From Paenibacillus sp. (GTDB taxonomy: Bacteria > Bacillota > Bacilli > Paenibacillales > NBRC-103111): a DNA stretch of 64,000 nt. Position 1 is the stretch's first letter; the number at the start of each line of letters is the position of its first letter. The stretch covers positions 33,570 to 97,569 of the forward strand of contig JAPSLM010000011.1 of the NCBI GenBank assembly GCA_031180825.1, in the 5' to 3' direction. A model generated the notes under the pieces. That model was not told the origin of the DNA. It saw only the letters and a program-made list of their open reading frames with translations, and made no database searches. Positions 25,121 through 34,619 of this stretch are shown here, in pieces. The position numbers and the translations under genes were made by a program.

Positions 25121-26192
25121 ACATCAGACGTTTCAAACGATTTTGAACCGGATGCTTTCCCGTGTGCCGGCAGACGTGGACAAGCGGGAGGGCAGCATCA
25201 TCTATGACGCCCTTGCGCCGGCCGCGTTGGAGCTGGCGGAGATGTATTTTCAGCTGGATACGAACCTGAACCTTTCGCTTGCGGATACGGCGAGCGGCGA
25301 ATTTTTGGAACGGCGGACGGCCGAGTTCGGGGTGGAGCGCGAAAAGGCCAGCAAAGCGCGCCGTAAGGGGCTATTTTACGGGAATGCGGACGCACCGGCG
25401 GATGTACCTGTCGGCAGCCGGTTCGGGGCCGGGGACCTGCGGTATGCGGTTGTTCGCCGCATTGCGGCCGGTGTGTTCGAGTTGGAATGCGAAACGGCCG
25501 GCGTCAGCGGGAACCATTATTTCGGTGCGCTGCTGCCCGTCGATTATATCGCCGGACTTGTCCGCGCGGAGCTCGCAGATGTGCTTGTCCCGGGAGAAGA
25601 CGAGGAGTCGGACGAGGCGCTGCGGAAGCGGTTTTTCCAGGGGCAGAAGGAGAAGCCGTTCGGGGGCAACATGGCGGATTACAAGCAGAAAATCGGCAAT
25701 ATTCCCGGAGTAGGCGGGGTCAAAATTTTCCCGGCGTGGCAGGGGGGCGGTACGGTAAAGTGTACTTTATTGGGCAGCGATTTTAATCCGCCGTCCGCCG
25801 CTTTGATCGAGGAAGTACAAACGATCATAGATCCTACGGTGAACCGGGGCAAAGGCTGGGGACTGGCCCCGATGGGCCATACCGTCACGATTGACGGTGT
25901 TCAAAGCGCGAAGATCGACGTGGAGACGACGATTACGCTCGCTGCGGGTGTCACTGTCGGGCAGGTGCAGGAAGAGATCGAGGCCGCGGTTTCGTCCTAT
26001 TTGCTCGGATTGCGGCAAACCTGGGCGGAGGAATCCCAGCTGATCGTCCGGATCAGCCAGATCGACGCGCGTATTTTGACCGTATCCGGGGTGAACGATG
26101 TGAAGGGGACCCGCGTGAACGGCGAGACGGCAAACCTTATTTTGCCGACGGAGAAAATCCCGCAGATGGGGAGGGTGACGCTGCATGTCTAA
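25113..26192 (+). CDS. xkdT: Baseplate J protein (XkdT-like, gp47 family)
   Basis: This 359-residue baseplate J-like wedge protein contains RVPADVDKREGSIIYDALAP, the FLERRTAEFGVEREKA segment, LVPGEDEESDEALRKRFFQG and FGGNMADYKQKIGNIPGVGG, in the order typical of XkdT/gpJ. These proteins link hub to fibres and trigger sheath contraction. The start (GTG/ATG near 25113) overlaps the previous gene. Length is normal. Confidence 0.93.
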   Translation: MYEHQTFQTILNRMLSRVPADVDKREGSIIYDALAPAALELAEMYFQLDTNLNLSLADTASGEFLERRTAEFGVEREKASKARRKGLFYGNADAPADVPVGSRFGAGDLRYAVVRRIAAGVFELECETAGVSGNHYFGALLPVDYIAGLVRAELADVLVPGEDEESDEALRKRFFQGQKEKPFGGNMADYKQKIGNIPGVGGVKIFPAWQGGGTVKCTLLGSDFNPPSAALIEEVQTIIDPTVNRGKGWGLAPMGHTVTIDGVQSAKIDVETTITLAAGVTVGQVQEEIEAAVSSYLLGLRQTWAEESQLIVRISQIDARILTVSGVNDVKGTRVNGETANLILPTEKIPQMGRVTLHV

Positions 26193-26769
26193 GCTGATGG
26201 ACTATTTGCCGGAGCATTTTCACGAGATCAAGGAAATGAAGGAGCTGACCCGGACCGAGGACGAGGAAATCGAGGCGATAGCCCAAGCGGTCCGGCAGTT
26301 TTTGGATAACCAGTTCGTCACGACGGCACAGGAATGGGTGATTAAACGGCGGGAGGATATGATCGGCATTCGTGCAGACTCGGCGGTGGAAACGCTGGAG
26401 TTCAGGCGAAACCGGCTGATTAACCGCTATTCCACGCGGCCGCCGTTCACCATCCGCTACCTGCAAAACCGGTTGGATTCCCTCATCGGGCCGGGTGTCG
26501 CAAAGGTGGAAGCGGACGGGCAAGAGTTCATTTTGAAAATTACGATGGGTGTACCCGATGCGGCGTATTTCAAAGAGATCGAGCATACGGTCCAGATCGT
26601 CAAGCCGGCGAACCTTGTATACAACCAGGCGACTTCTTTGGCTGACCGCATCGGGCTCGAGGAGCACATTTGGAAAACGCCGCTTACCCGGATGACCCGG
26701 CTCTCCACGACGTGGAAGCTGGGCAGCACCCCATTCGCCAATCGCGGCAAGGAGGTACAGGTGAAATGA
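26185..26769 (+). CDS. xkdU: Baseplate protein (YmfQ/XkdU-like, DUF2313)
   Basis: This 194-residue protein has LMDYLPEHFHEIKEMKELTR, LEFRRNRLINRYSTRPPFTI and PDAAYFKEIEHTVQIVKPAN, matching the YmfQ/XkdU (DUF2313) family of baseplate wedge proteins that carry fibre attachment sites. It overlaps the J gene by 8 bases and the next gene by an ATGA. Position and length are as in PBSX. Confidence 0.88.
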   Translation: MSKLMDYLPEHFHEIKEMKELTRTEDEEIEAIAQAVRQFLDNQFVTTAQEWVIKRREDMIGIRADSAVETLEFRRNRLINRYSTRPPFTIRYLQNRLDSLIGPGVAKVEADGQEFILKITMGVPDAAYFKEIEHTVQIVKPANLVYNQATSLADRIGLEEHIWKTPLTRMTRLSTTWKLGSTPFANRGKEVQVK

Positions 26770-27047
26770 TTCCTACAACGTTTTTGAGCGAGCTGGCTCA
26801 ATTTACGAATTCGCAAATTGCTAAGGTAGTCCTGAACGGCAGCTACGAGATCGATACTTTCCGGATCAAAAAAGTGGACGCGGGTACCGTGGAGCTGGAA
26901 TATATGATTCCGGCCGGCTCGGTGGCCGACGTGACTTTGATCGAGCTCCAAAGCAGCAAAGGACAAGTCATAAGCTCTAACGAGGCGTATGTGCCGATTA
27001 CGAGCGATACGTTGATTAAGCATACGGTGATCGTGAAGGAGGTGTAG
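26766..27047 (+). CDS. Small baseplate/fibre-linking protein
   Basis: This is a 93-residue, beta-rich protein (PTTFLSELAQFTNSQIAKVV; DTLIKHTVIVKEV at the end). The ATG at 26766 overlaps the preceding stop (ATGA). Proteins of this kind sit between YmfQ/XkdU and the fibre gene in Firmicutes phages and are sometimes mislabelled as a ketopantoate enzyme; nothing in it supports an enzyme. It probably joins fibre to baseplate. Confidence 0.72.
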   Translation: MIPTTFLSELAQFTNSQIAKVVLNGSYEIDTFRIKKVDAGTVELEYMIPAGSVADVTLIELQSSKGQVISSNEAYVPITSDTLIKHTVIVKEV

Positions 27048-27049
27048 GG

Positions 27050-29611
27050 ATGGCATACGAGGCCAAGACCAACTGGCAGCTGGACGATAAGGTGACCGAG
27101 AGCGACATGAACCGGATCGAGCAAGGGCTAAAGGATGCGTACGAGAATAGTCTGACAAGCCCACCGCCTGAGCAGGTGAACCTGAGATATGGTTTGCAGG
27201 TTGTGGATGCGAAGCGGACCGCTCCGCTGGAGAATGTCGCCATCAAGGGCCGGACACTGATGAATTTGCTAGGGCGGGATGGGAATTGCGAGGATATAAG
27301 TAGATGGACAGCTATTCAATCTACCTTGAGTTCCGATACTACAAACAAAATACTCGGGAACTCTTCGCTAAAAATTACATCAGATAGTGCCATTGGAACA
27401 GGCCATTTTGCTTATATTAGTAATTATATTATTCGTGATTCTTCCTTATATTTGCTACTTGGCAGCGTGAAGCCTATTGCGGGAGAAGCCAAAATCGTAC
27501 CAATTACGTTTAAAGATTCAACAGTAACGGGCGATTATGGAACTTGGGTTCCTACGATAAGCGATACAACCCAATTTAGCTTTGTCGCGTTTAAATTCAA
27601 GCCAAACCGTGGCAGCAACAAGCTTGAACTTAGGTTAATTACAAGCGATGGAGCTGGTGCCAATTTTGACGCTATCGCGCTTTATGAAATTACTCGGGCG
27701 GAATTTGACGCAATTGACAATATGACACCTGAACAGATCGCAGCAAAATGGCCATACGTCGATGATCTGAAGAACATTTACTCGCCCTATATTGTGAGGT
27801 ACGGGGAAAATCTTTTGTTGCCAATGAGTGAAGCTACAACGGCAATTGGAACAGCTAAGTATGAGGTAATCGATCCGTATAAGGCGAAAATTACAACTAA
27901 TGACATTAATCAATTTGTAGGATGGAGAAACATTTCGGCTATTCCGGATCATGAATACACATTCTCATTCGAGAGTGCTACTGGTGGATGCAAGGTCTAT
28001 ATTAATGAAGTTTCGAGTGTCGACGGATCTGTCTCTCAACGGGTGTTTACCGCAATTAGCCCCATTCACTTTAGGAGCAAACCTGCGACCAAGACTCTGG
28101 AATTATTTTTTGGTAATGCGGATGCCACCGGGACTTATATCGTTGATAAGCCAATGCTTACCCTAGGAACAACAGATAAACCGTTCAAATCGCACAACGA
28201 GGACTATCTCTTCTTTCCCAACGTTCAACTTGCTTCCAATGTCGAGGGAACGGTCTACGATACTTTGTTTCAACGTGACGGGAAGTATTGGAAGCTGGCG
28301 AGGCTTAAGGCAGTAGAACTAGGTGGACACTTGAAATGGTGGACGCTAAGTGAAGTTGCTGGTGTTAAAGCTGTAACTACAGATAAAAACATACTATCCG
28401 ACGCTCTCTTAGGTGCCGATTCGCTTGGTATTACCAAGTTTGTAAAATATGACGGAACGCTTCTCCAAGATTATCCAGGAAATTCAAATGTCCCTGATAC
28501 GGGATGGATTGCAGCGGACCAATCCATTCGCGTAGCAATAGCTAACGCAGACAGCGGATGGGGGGATAAGTATGAGCCGTCACTCGATGATATCAGAGCA
28601 TATTTCAACGGTTGGCGGATGTGTGATACATCTGATCCAACAGGAAAAACTCCGTATAATAACTCAGGTACAAGAGGATGGTATTGGGTAACCGACAAAG
28701 ATGCGAATCCGCGCTTTGCTGCTACTGTGCCGACTTCTCGAGCCGGTAACGGATGGAAACCTTATACGCTCCAATACCAGCTTGCCAAACCAACTCCAGA
28801 GGAAATCCTGGTGGAAGGCGGCATTACGCTGCACGAAGGGTTAAATCAGGTAGAGATCGGCAACGCCTTAATTGTACGGGAGAAAGCCAATCCATTTTTC
28901 AATGGTGATACCAATACTTATGTGAATAATACGTTCCTGGGTGGCGGCGTCTCAAAACTAAAAAACAAAACTTCCAAAATATGGAAGGTATATAAAAATG
29001 AAGTCGAGGATAATGGAAGGTGGATTTTCTATAAAGGAGCCCATACTTTTGGACAAGCCGAGGCTTATGCTGCTAAGCTCGGAAATTACGATCCATCAGC
29101 AGCTTATACCGTTACCTATCTTGCTCTTGACCAATATTCTCTGACCTGCAACGTTCTCGCCATCCAAGGCGAATATGCGGGCAACGTAAAAACGTTTGTT
29201 GATGCATTGGCAGCTAGTCAGGCTGATCTACTGGCGCGGGTTAGCGTGCTAGAAAGTACGAAGGCTCAGAATGTGTTGAGACAATATATCAAACCGACTT
29301 TGCTAAACAATTATGCAGCGTGGGAAGACTCGTATCCCGGAAGTCATTTTGAACAGCCCGGTTATATGAAGACGGACCAAAATATAGTGAAGTTTCGTGG
29401 ATTGTTACGAGCTGGGATTAAAGCGGCCGGTACAGTCATCTTCGTGTTGCCAAGGGGCTTTCGGCCTCTAAAACGAATGATGTTTGGCGCCGCCGTTGGG
29501 CATCGTATTGATGTTAACCCGGATGGCAGTGTTACCGCAGTACTTATCAACGGGAGCGGTGATGGTGAACCGGTCTCGCTGGAAACAATTGAATTTATAG
29601 CAGAACAGTAA
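27050..29611 (+). CDS. Tail fibre/receptor-binding protein, copy 1
   Basis: This is an 853-residue fibre protein. The first about 45 residues (YEAKTNWQLDDKVTESDMNR) form a short adaptor shared with copy 2, followed by a PLENVAIKGRTLMNLLGRDG motif. The middle carries beta-rich carbohydrate-binding-like modules (YEITRAEFDAIDNMTPEQIA, FPNVQLASNVEGTVYDTLFQ). The C-terminal 110 residues (VKFRGLLRAGIKAAGTVIFV) form a likely receptor-binding tip also seen in copy 2. Base composition varies along the gene, being AT-rich in the middle, which suggests module exchange. It should decide which cells the particle binds. Confidence 0.85.
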   Translation: MAYEAKTNWQLDDKVTESDMNRIEQGLKDAYENSLTSPPPEQVNLRYGLQVVDAKRTAPLENVAIKGRTLMNLLGRDGNCEDISRWTAIQSTLSSDTTNKILGNSSLKITSDSAIGTGHFAYISNYIIRDSSLYLLLGSVKPIAGEAKIVPITFKDSTVTGDYGTWVPTISDTTQFSFVAFKFKPNRGSNKLELRLITSDGAGANFDAIALYEITRAEFDAIDNMTPEQIAAKWPYVDDLKNIYSPYIVRYGENLLLPMSEATTAIGTAKYEVIDPYKAKITTNDINQFVGWRNISAIPDHEYTFSFESATGGCKVYINEVSSVDGSVSQRVFTAISPIHFRSKPATKTLELFFGNADATGTYIVDKPMLTLGTTDKPFKSHNEDYLFFPNVQLASNVEGTVYDTLFQRDGKYWKLARLKAVELGGHLKWWTLSEVAGVKAVTTDKNILSDALLGADSLGITKFVKYDGTLLQDYPGNSNVPDTGWIAADQSIRVAIANADSGWGDKYEPSLDDIRAYFNGWRMCDTSDPTGKTPYNNSGTRGWYWVTDKDANPRFAATVPTSRAGNGWKPYTLQYQLAKPTPEEILVEGGITLHEGLNQVEIGNALIVREKANPFFNGDTNTYVNNTFLGGGVSKLKNKTSKIWKVYKNEVEDNGRWIFYKGAHTFGQAEAYAAKLGNYDPSAAYTVTYLALDQYSLTCNVLAIQGEYAGNVKTFVDALAASQADLLARVSVLESTKAQNVLRQYIKPTLLNNYAAWEDSYPGSHFEQPGYMKTDQNIVKFRGLLRAGIKAAGTVIFVLPRGFRPLKRMMFGAAVGHRIDVNPDGSVTAVLINGSGDGEPVSLETIEFIAEQ

Positions 29612-29626
29612 TGGAGGTGCGGCGCA

Positions 29627-30127
29627 GTGAAAGAAGCAATTATTGTCGATCTAAACGGCCTGTTCATTGAACCAACGCTTGTCACAGGCGATGTGACAGG
29701 CGTTTTTCCTATATACGAACCGAAGCTTGCAGAAGGAAATGCCGAAGAAGTTCCGCAGCTATCACCAGAGATAATCGGTTATACCGTTGCTATTGCCGTT
29801 CCCACAGGACTAAGCAGGCCCAAATTTGATTTCAAAGCATGGGAGCTTTATAAAAAGCAGCTGGAAGGGAAAGTAGGCGGCATTAGCAAGCCGTCGCAAG
29901 AAGTAAAGTTATGGATTGAAGGACAAGCAGAGGAATTTGATATGCAGCGGTCTACAGGGGAAGAAAAAAATATCAGTTTTGCAGAAAAAATGAAGGACCG
30001 GAAACATAGATTGGTTTCAATCTATAGGCGGCTATTGAATAGTCCATTGAAGAAAAAGAATAGAACGAGTGGAAAATATTGGGGTAACCATAATCAAAAC
30101 CCGCAAACGGACCACTTACCAGATTGA
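29627..30127 (+). CDS. Fibre-associated accessory protein, copy 1 (XkdW-like, altered C-terminus)
   Basis: This is a 166-residue protein. Residues 1-105 (MKEAIIVDLNGLFIEPTLVT, FKAWELYKKQLEGK, VKLWIEGQ) are clearly homologous to the copy-2 protein at 32687. After VKLWIEGQ the sequences part: copy 2 has a coiled coil, whereas here a basic tail (LVSIYRRLLNSPLKKKNRTS) follows. This could be a frameshift or recombination scar. The GTG at 29627 has GGAGGTG upstream. It is probably a fibre chaperone or attachment factor. Confidence 0.65.
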   Translation: MKEAIIVDLNGLFIEPTLVTGDVTGVFPIYEPKLAEGNAEEVPQLSPEIIGYTVAIAVPTGLSRPKFDFKAWELYKKQLEGKVGGISKPSQEVKLWIEGQAEEFDMQRSTGEEKNISFAEKMKDRKHRLVSIYRRLLNSPLKKKNRTSGKYWGNHNQNPQTDHLPD

Positions 30128-30154
30128 GTCTATTAATAGTCAGGAGGCATAGAA

Positions 30155-32671
30155 ATGGTTTATAGGGCAAAAACCGATTGGCAGTTTGATGAAACTGTGA
30201 CAGAGAACGACCTGAATCGTATTGAGCAGGGGATAAAAGATGCATATGAGACGAGCGTAAGCAAGCTACCACTTGTCCCCATCTCTTTACAGTCCGGTCG
30301 GCAAGTCATCGAAAGCGACGTTGTTGCGCCGCTGACCGGGCTGCAAATCAAGGGGCGGACGCTGGTGAATCTGCTAGGACGGTCGGGTGGTTTCGAAACC
30401 CTGAATATATATGGAGAGGGCTGGAATTCGTGGCAAGTCACAGCAACAACGCAAGGCGGATATCCAACCACTACAGGTAGAGGTAGATGTGCGGTTAAGA
30501 TCAATGCAGGTCAAACGGCTGGGAACATAAACCGGTATGTTTTGACGTTTGTTAGTGGGAGATTTTATATCGCACTGGCTGATATAAAAAACCATAACTT
30601 ATCTGGCGGTATGCGCATAGCAATAGCAAATTCAGCCTCCGTTTTTTCGCCTTATGTTACAGACACAGCCAAATATCATACAGTGTTTGCAAAGGCTGCG
30701 CCCACTAGTACAACTTCTAACGGGGGAATAGAGCTTCAAGTAGTAGGGGATGCAGGACAGGAGGCATTTGTAGATTCTGTACGTGTTTACGAAATTACGA
30801 GAGCGGAATACGACGCACTCGACAGCATGACGCCGGAGCAGATCGCTGAAAAATGGCCGTACGTTGACGATATAAAAAGCGTCTATTCGCCCTATATCAT
30901 CAAAAACGATGAAAACCTGCTGCCACCGTTTACAGATTGGAACGTTCACCAAACTGCCGGAAAGGTTTTGGAACCTTACTTATTGCACGTAGAAACGACA
31001 AGTACAAACCAGTATACCGAGATCAAGGGCATTAAAGTAGTACCGGGCAAGCAATATACCCTATCCTTAAAAGACATTGTTCTGGGACAAAAAGTTGTTC
31101 TTGAGTTTTACGACAAGAGCGGGGTCTATCTGAATGGTAGTGCAATAGAGAGTCCGGCAAAATCGATCACTCTATTAGCACCAAATTCTGCCGAAACGGC
31201 TACTGTATATACAACCAATACAACGGCAACAATTAGCTACACGCTAGAAAAACCGATGCTTAATATCGGCTCTGTCGAGATTCCATTCAAACCTAAGAAC
31301 GACGATCAACTATTTTTCCCAAACGTTCAGCTCGCCTCAAACGTTGATGGAACGGTTTATGATACGCTGTTTCAGTCTGGGGGCAAATATTGGAAGCGAA
31401 CACGGTTTAGGACGATGAACTTGACGGGGGATTTGAATTGGATTTTCAATAACGATTTTTCAGGATTTAAAGAAGCTGCCATACTGAATTTTGAAAAAAA
31501 CTGCGTTGCCAACTCCGAAACAGTTGTAAAGTATAGCGGCAAGGTATTGCCGACAAGTCGTGATACGATCAGTGACTCCTCCAATTTGCAATCAGTAGGA
31601 CACTTGTTAATTCGTATTCCAGACACAGATTCCGGATGGGGGGAAGAGTACAAACCGTCCGATGAGGAGGTCAAGGCGTATTTTTACGGATGGAAAATGT
31701 GGCATAAGGAATCTAGCGACTCTGCTGTCCCGTATAACGGTGACGGGACCAGAGCTTGGAAGTCGTACGCTACAGGAGCAGAGACTACCGTGCTTCCGAG
31801 GTCTTCGGACGGAGCAGCGTATAGGCCGTACCATCTACAATACCAACTTGAAACACCGACCGTCGAAGAAATCGCATCCGAGGGCGGAATCACGCTGCAT
31901 AAAGGAGCGAATCAGATTGAAGTCGGTACGGGAATGATTGTGAGAGAGAGAGCGAATGTTGGATTAGATTCCAGTTATGCTTACATTAACGATTTGAATG
32001 CAAACGGACAAGCAAACCATAGTTCACAGACAAAATATAGACTGGATAAATTCTATGGGATTTACAAAAACGAACAAAGCGATTCTTCATGGAATGTAGA
32101 TGATGTATCTCCCGCATACGGAAAAGTTAGGGCATGGAAAAGACGTTCTGATTATGATCAATCGGCAGCCTACACCGTGACCTACCTCGCACTTGATCAG
32201 TACGCGCTATCCTGCAATCTCCTATCGCTTGAAGCCGCATATCCGGCGAATATGAAATCCGTCGTCGATACGCTTGCTGCCGGACATGCCGATATGGCCG
32301 CGCGAGTGGGGGCACTTGAGATTACGCGGGCACAACGGGCGCAGCCGCAGTGGATTACACCGACGCTGATGAATGGATGGGTTAGTTATGGCCCTAACGA
32401 AGCGCCTGCGGAGTATAACTTGGACGAGTTTAATATTGTTAGACTTCGTGGACTTATTAAGCCAGGCGCAGCCATACCGGGTACGGTAATTCTTCAGCTT
32501 CCAGCTAGATACCGTCCGAATTATATAAGACGCTTTACGGTTCCGGCATCGGGTGGCGGTGTTCATTCATATGCGGATTTATTCGTTAATACTTTAGGAG
32601 AGTTGCGAATAGATGTGGTCCCTAATGGTGTAGTGTGGGTGTCACTGGATCCAATCGCGTTTACTCTCTAG
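30155..32671 (+). CDS. Tail fibre/receptor-binding protein, copy 2
   Basis: This 838-residue protein is homologous to copy 1 over most of its length. It shares the adaptor (YRAKTDWQFDETVTENDLNR), KGRTLVNLLGRSGG, VTYLALDQYALSCNLLSLEA, and the C-terminal tip (VRLRGLIKPGAAIPGTVILQ). The central part and the last 70 residues have diverged strongly, as expected of proteins with different receptor specificity. A ribosome site (AGGAGG) precedes the ATG. Two fibres with the same adaptor could compete for, or share, baseplate sites. Confidence 0.85.
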   Translation: MVYRAKTDWQFDETVTENDLNRIEQGIKDAYETSVSKLPLVPISLQSGRQVIESDVVAPLTGLQIKGRTLVNLLGRSGGFETLNIYGEGWNSWQVTATTQGGYPTTTGRGRCAVKINAGQTAGNINRYVLTFVSGRFYIALADIKNHNLSGGMRIAIANSASVFSPYVTDTAKYHTVFAKAAPTSTTSNGGIELQVVGDAGQEAFVDSVRVYEITRAEYDALDSMTPEQIAEKWPYVDDIKSVYSPYIIKNDENLLPPFTDWNVHQTAGKVLEPYLLHVETTSTNQYTEIKGIKVVPGKQYTLSLKDIVLGQKVVLEFYDKSGVYLNGSAIESPAKSITLLAPNSAETATVYTTNTTATISYTLEKPMLNIGSVEIPFKPKNDDQLFFPNVQLASNVDGTVYDTLFQSGGKYWKRTRFRTMNLTGDLNWIFNNDFSGFKEAAILNFEKNCVANSETVVKYSGKVLPTSRDTISDSSNLQSVGHLLIRIPDTDSGWGEEYKPSDEEVKAYFYGWKMWHKESSDSAVPYNGDGTRAWKSYATGAETTVLPRSSDGAAYRPYHLQYQLETPTVEEIASEGGITLHKGANQIEVGTGMIVRERANVGLDSSYAYINDLNANGQANHSSQTKYRLDKFYGIYKNEQSDSSWNVDDVSPAYGKVRAWKRRSDYDQSAAYTVTYLALDQYALSCNLLSLEAAYPANMKSVVDTLAAGHADMAARVGALEITRAQRAQPQWITPTLMNGWVSYGPNEAPAEYNLDEFNIVRLRGLIKPGAAIPGTVILQLPARYRPNYIRRFTVPASGGGVHSYADLFVNTLGELRIDVVPNGVVWVSLDPIAFTL

Positions 32672-32686
32672 GAGGTGTATACAGTA

Positions 32687-33190
32687 ATGAAAGAAGCAAT
32701 CATAGTTGATCCAGACGGATATAGGACAGACGTAACGCTCGTAGACGACAATGTCTCGGGCGTTTTTCCTTTATATCGGGAACCTGAACAACCAACAAAA
32801 GGCGAAGCCGAAAATACGCGGCCAGCACCGGAGCTGATCGGCTATACCGTCGCCGTTCCGGTTCCGGAAGGCTTGTACAAGCCACAATTCGATTTTGCCG
32901 CGTGGGAACTATTCAACAAGCCACTGGAGTTGGAGTTGGACAAGGATGGTAAGCCGAAAACGGACGAATCGGGGAACGTCATATACAAGCCACGTCCAGA
33001 CGTGAAGCTGTGGATCGAAGGCCTTACGGCGGAAGAGCTTGAGGCAATCAAGAATCCGCCTGCGCCGCCAACCGCAGAGGAAAGGATCGCAGCATTGACA
33101 GCACAACTAAAGATGCAGGAAAAACAAATGGCCGCCGTGAGTGCCGACTTACAGGCATTCATGGAATATATCACGAATAAAGGAGAATAG
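32687..33190 (+). CDS. Fibre-associated accessory protein, copy 2 (XkdW-like)
   Basis: This 167-residue protein starts at ATG 32687 (GGAGGTG upstream). Its N-terminal part (MKEAIIVDPDGYRTDVTLVD, TVAVPVPEGLYKPQFDFAAW) is shared with copy 1. The C-terminus has EERIAALTAQLKMQEKQMAA, a coiled coil that probably mediates oligomerisation. It appears to be the complete form of the family and ends the second fibre cassette. Confidence 0.72.
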   Translation: MKEAIIVDPDGYRTDVTLVDDNVSGVFPLYREPEQPTKGEAENTRPAPELIGYTVAVPVPEGLYKPQFDFAAWELFNKPLELELDKDGKPKTDESGNVIYKPRPDVKLWIEGLTAEELEAIKNPPAPPTAEERIAALTAQLKMQEKQMAAVSADLQAFMEYITNKGE

Positions 33191-33197
33191 ACCGACA

Positions 33198-33446
33198 ATG
33201 GTAAACTTATCGTTTCTCGTCTCTACCTATTCACGCAACATTATCATTTTTGGAAATGAGCGTTTCAAGGCCGGTGACGGCTTTAAAGGTATTCCCGAAA
33301 GCTACTGCCAAGACGTATCTTGTTACGCTGCAAAAAATTATTCCCTCGCTGAACTTGATAACGCATTGGAAAGAGGTTGGATCAATCAACAAGAGTATGA
33401 GAATATCATCTCTTTAAAAACAGAAATCGATCCAGCTTCGGTCTGA
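33198..33446 (+). CDS. Small XkdX-like tail protein
   Basis: This is an 82-residue protein with ATG 33198, seven bases after the accessory gene. The C-terminal motif LAELDNALERGWINQQEYEN recalls the short XkdX proteins of Firmicutes phages, in which a helical KxWxxxGxIxxxEYxxI motif is typical. Its N-terminal half (VNLSFLVSTYSRNIIIFGNE) is not recognised. A terminator follows. Function unknown. Confidence 0.55.
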   Translation: MVNLSFLVSTYSRNIIIFGNERFKAGDGFKGIPESYCQDVSCYAAKNYSLAELDNALERGWINQQEYENIISLKTEIDPASV

Positions 33447-33464
33447 ACCATTATAGCTACTGGC

Positions 33465-33492
33465 TGCCCCGATCCCATCGGGGCTATTTTTT
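33465..33492 (+). terminator. Rho-independent terminator between tail and lysis genes
   Basis: Perfect stem GCCCCGAT/ATCGGGGC is followed by TATTTTTT. It separates the structural genes from the holin gene and may reduce lysis-gene expression. Confidence 0.85.
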
Positions 33493-33522
33493 CGCTCTTC
33501 TTCGGGCTGAAAGGAGGAATAC

Positions 33523-33924
33523 ATGGACAAATCCGCGGTGGTCAAAACAGGCTTCGGCGTCATTGGCAGCTTCATCTCATGGGTCGTCGGCGGGCTCGGG
33601 CTCGCCTTTACCATCCTGCTGGGACTCATGCTGTTGGATTATGCAACGGGGCTTATGGCGGGATACGTTAAGAAAGAACTCAGCAGCCGTACCGGAACGA
33701 ACGGCCTCCTTCGAAAAACCTACATTATTATTCTTGTCGGCTGCGTGTATATGATCGAGCTGTCGGTCCTTAACTCAAATGGAGTGATCGGTGACGGTGT
33801 CGTTATCGCGTACAGTGTGATTGAGTTTCTAAGCATTGTCGAAAATGGCGGCAAGCTTGGAGTACCTCTCGGGCCGTTGAGCAACGTCATTGCCGCGATC
33901 AAAGGGAAGGAGGAGCGCCATTGA
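33523..33924 (+). CDS. Phage holin (toxin-secretion/lysis holin family)
   Basis: This 133-residue membrane protein has about three hydrophobic segments (VGGLGLAFTILLGLMLLDYA; YIIILVGCVYMIELSVL) and the hallmark LDYATGLMAGYVKKELSSRT of the Phage_holin_4 family. It forms lesions that let the endolysin out at the end of the cycle. AAAGGAGG precedes the ATG. Its stop overlaps the TTG start of the lysin (TTGA). The gene completes a lysis cassette, needed for particle release. Confidence 0.9.
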   Translation: MDKSAVVKTGFGVIGSFISWVVGGLGLAFTILLGLMLLDYATGLMAGYVKKELSSRTGTNGLLRKTYIIILVGCVYMIELSVLNSNGVIGDGVVIAYSVIEFLSIVENGGKLGVPLGPLSNVIAAIKGKEERH

Positions 33925-34589
33925 CAAGGGAGCAATTTATCGCTGTAGTTGCGCCTGTCGCTGTGGAGCTGAGAAGGGAAGGTTCTCCGATCTTCCCTTC
34001 GGTTCGGATCGCCCAAGCTTTGCTTGAAACCGGCGGCAAGATCCACGAATGGAACAACCTTGTCGGTTATAAAGTCGGCAGCGGCCGGCCCAATGAATTT
34101 TGGAAAGGAAAATCGGTAAGTACCCGGACATGGGAAGTATACGATGGCATCCGGGTTGATGGCGTACAAGCTCATTGGCGTGCCTATGACTGCCTGGAGG
34201 ATTGCTTCCGGGATCAAGACTTGCTTTTTCAGTGGAGCCGTTACGATCGTGTGCGAAGCGCTCAGTCGCCGCAGGAGCAGACCGAGATGCTGCGAGCTTG
34301 CGGCTATGCAACCGATCCGGATTATTCCAAAAAGTTAAACCGTTTGATTGCGAGCTATTCGCTTGAACAGTACGATAAGGAGGCGGCAGAAGTGATGCTG
34401 GATGCAGGAGTGGCCAATACGATTATCGACACATGGATGAGTCCGGCCTGGAAGGAATCGGAGGTAAAACGCTGCGAGGCGGAGCAACAAGGAGATACGA
34501 GTGCGGCCTCCGCTCATCAACAACAGACGGATTATATTCATTGGCTTGCAAACGAGCTTCGGAGAGCGTCCGGGCAGGATTTGCAATAA
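33921..34589 (+). CDS. Endolysin with glucosaminidase domain
   Basis: This 222-residue cell-wall hydrolase has a glucosaminidase (lysozyme-like) domain over residues 1-150: PSVRIAQALLETGGKIHEWN with the probable catalytic Glu, NNLVGYKV, then YDCLEDCFRDQDLLF. It cleaves peptidoglycan glycan strands. The C-terminal 70 residues are helical and charged, perhaps for wall binding. The TTG start at 33921 has AAGGAGG upstream and overlaps the holin stop. No signal peptide is seen, as expected for a holin-dependent lysin. Confidence 0.88.
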   Translation: MTREQFIAVVAPVAVELRREGSPIFPSVRIAQALLETGGKIHEWNNLVGYKVGSGRPNEFWKGKSVSTRTWEVYDGIRVDGVQAHWRAYDCLEDCFRDQDLLFQWSRYDRVRSAQSPQEQTEMLRACGYATDPDYSKKLNRLIASYSLEQYDKEAAEVMLDAGVANTIIDTWMSPAWKESEVKRCEAEQQGDTSAASAHQQQTDYIHWLANELRRASGQDLQ

Positions 34590-34619
34590 GTTCGGATGCA
34601 TAAGAAAAGGACTAACCTT

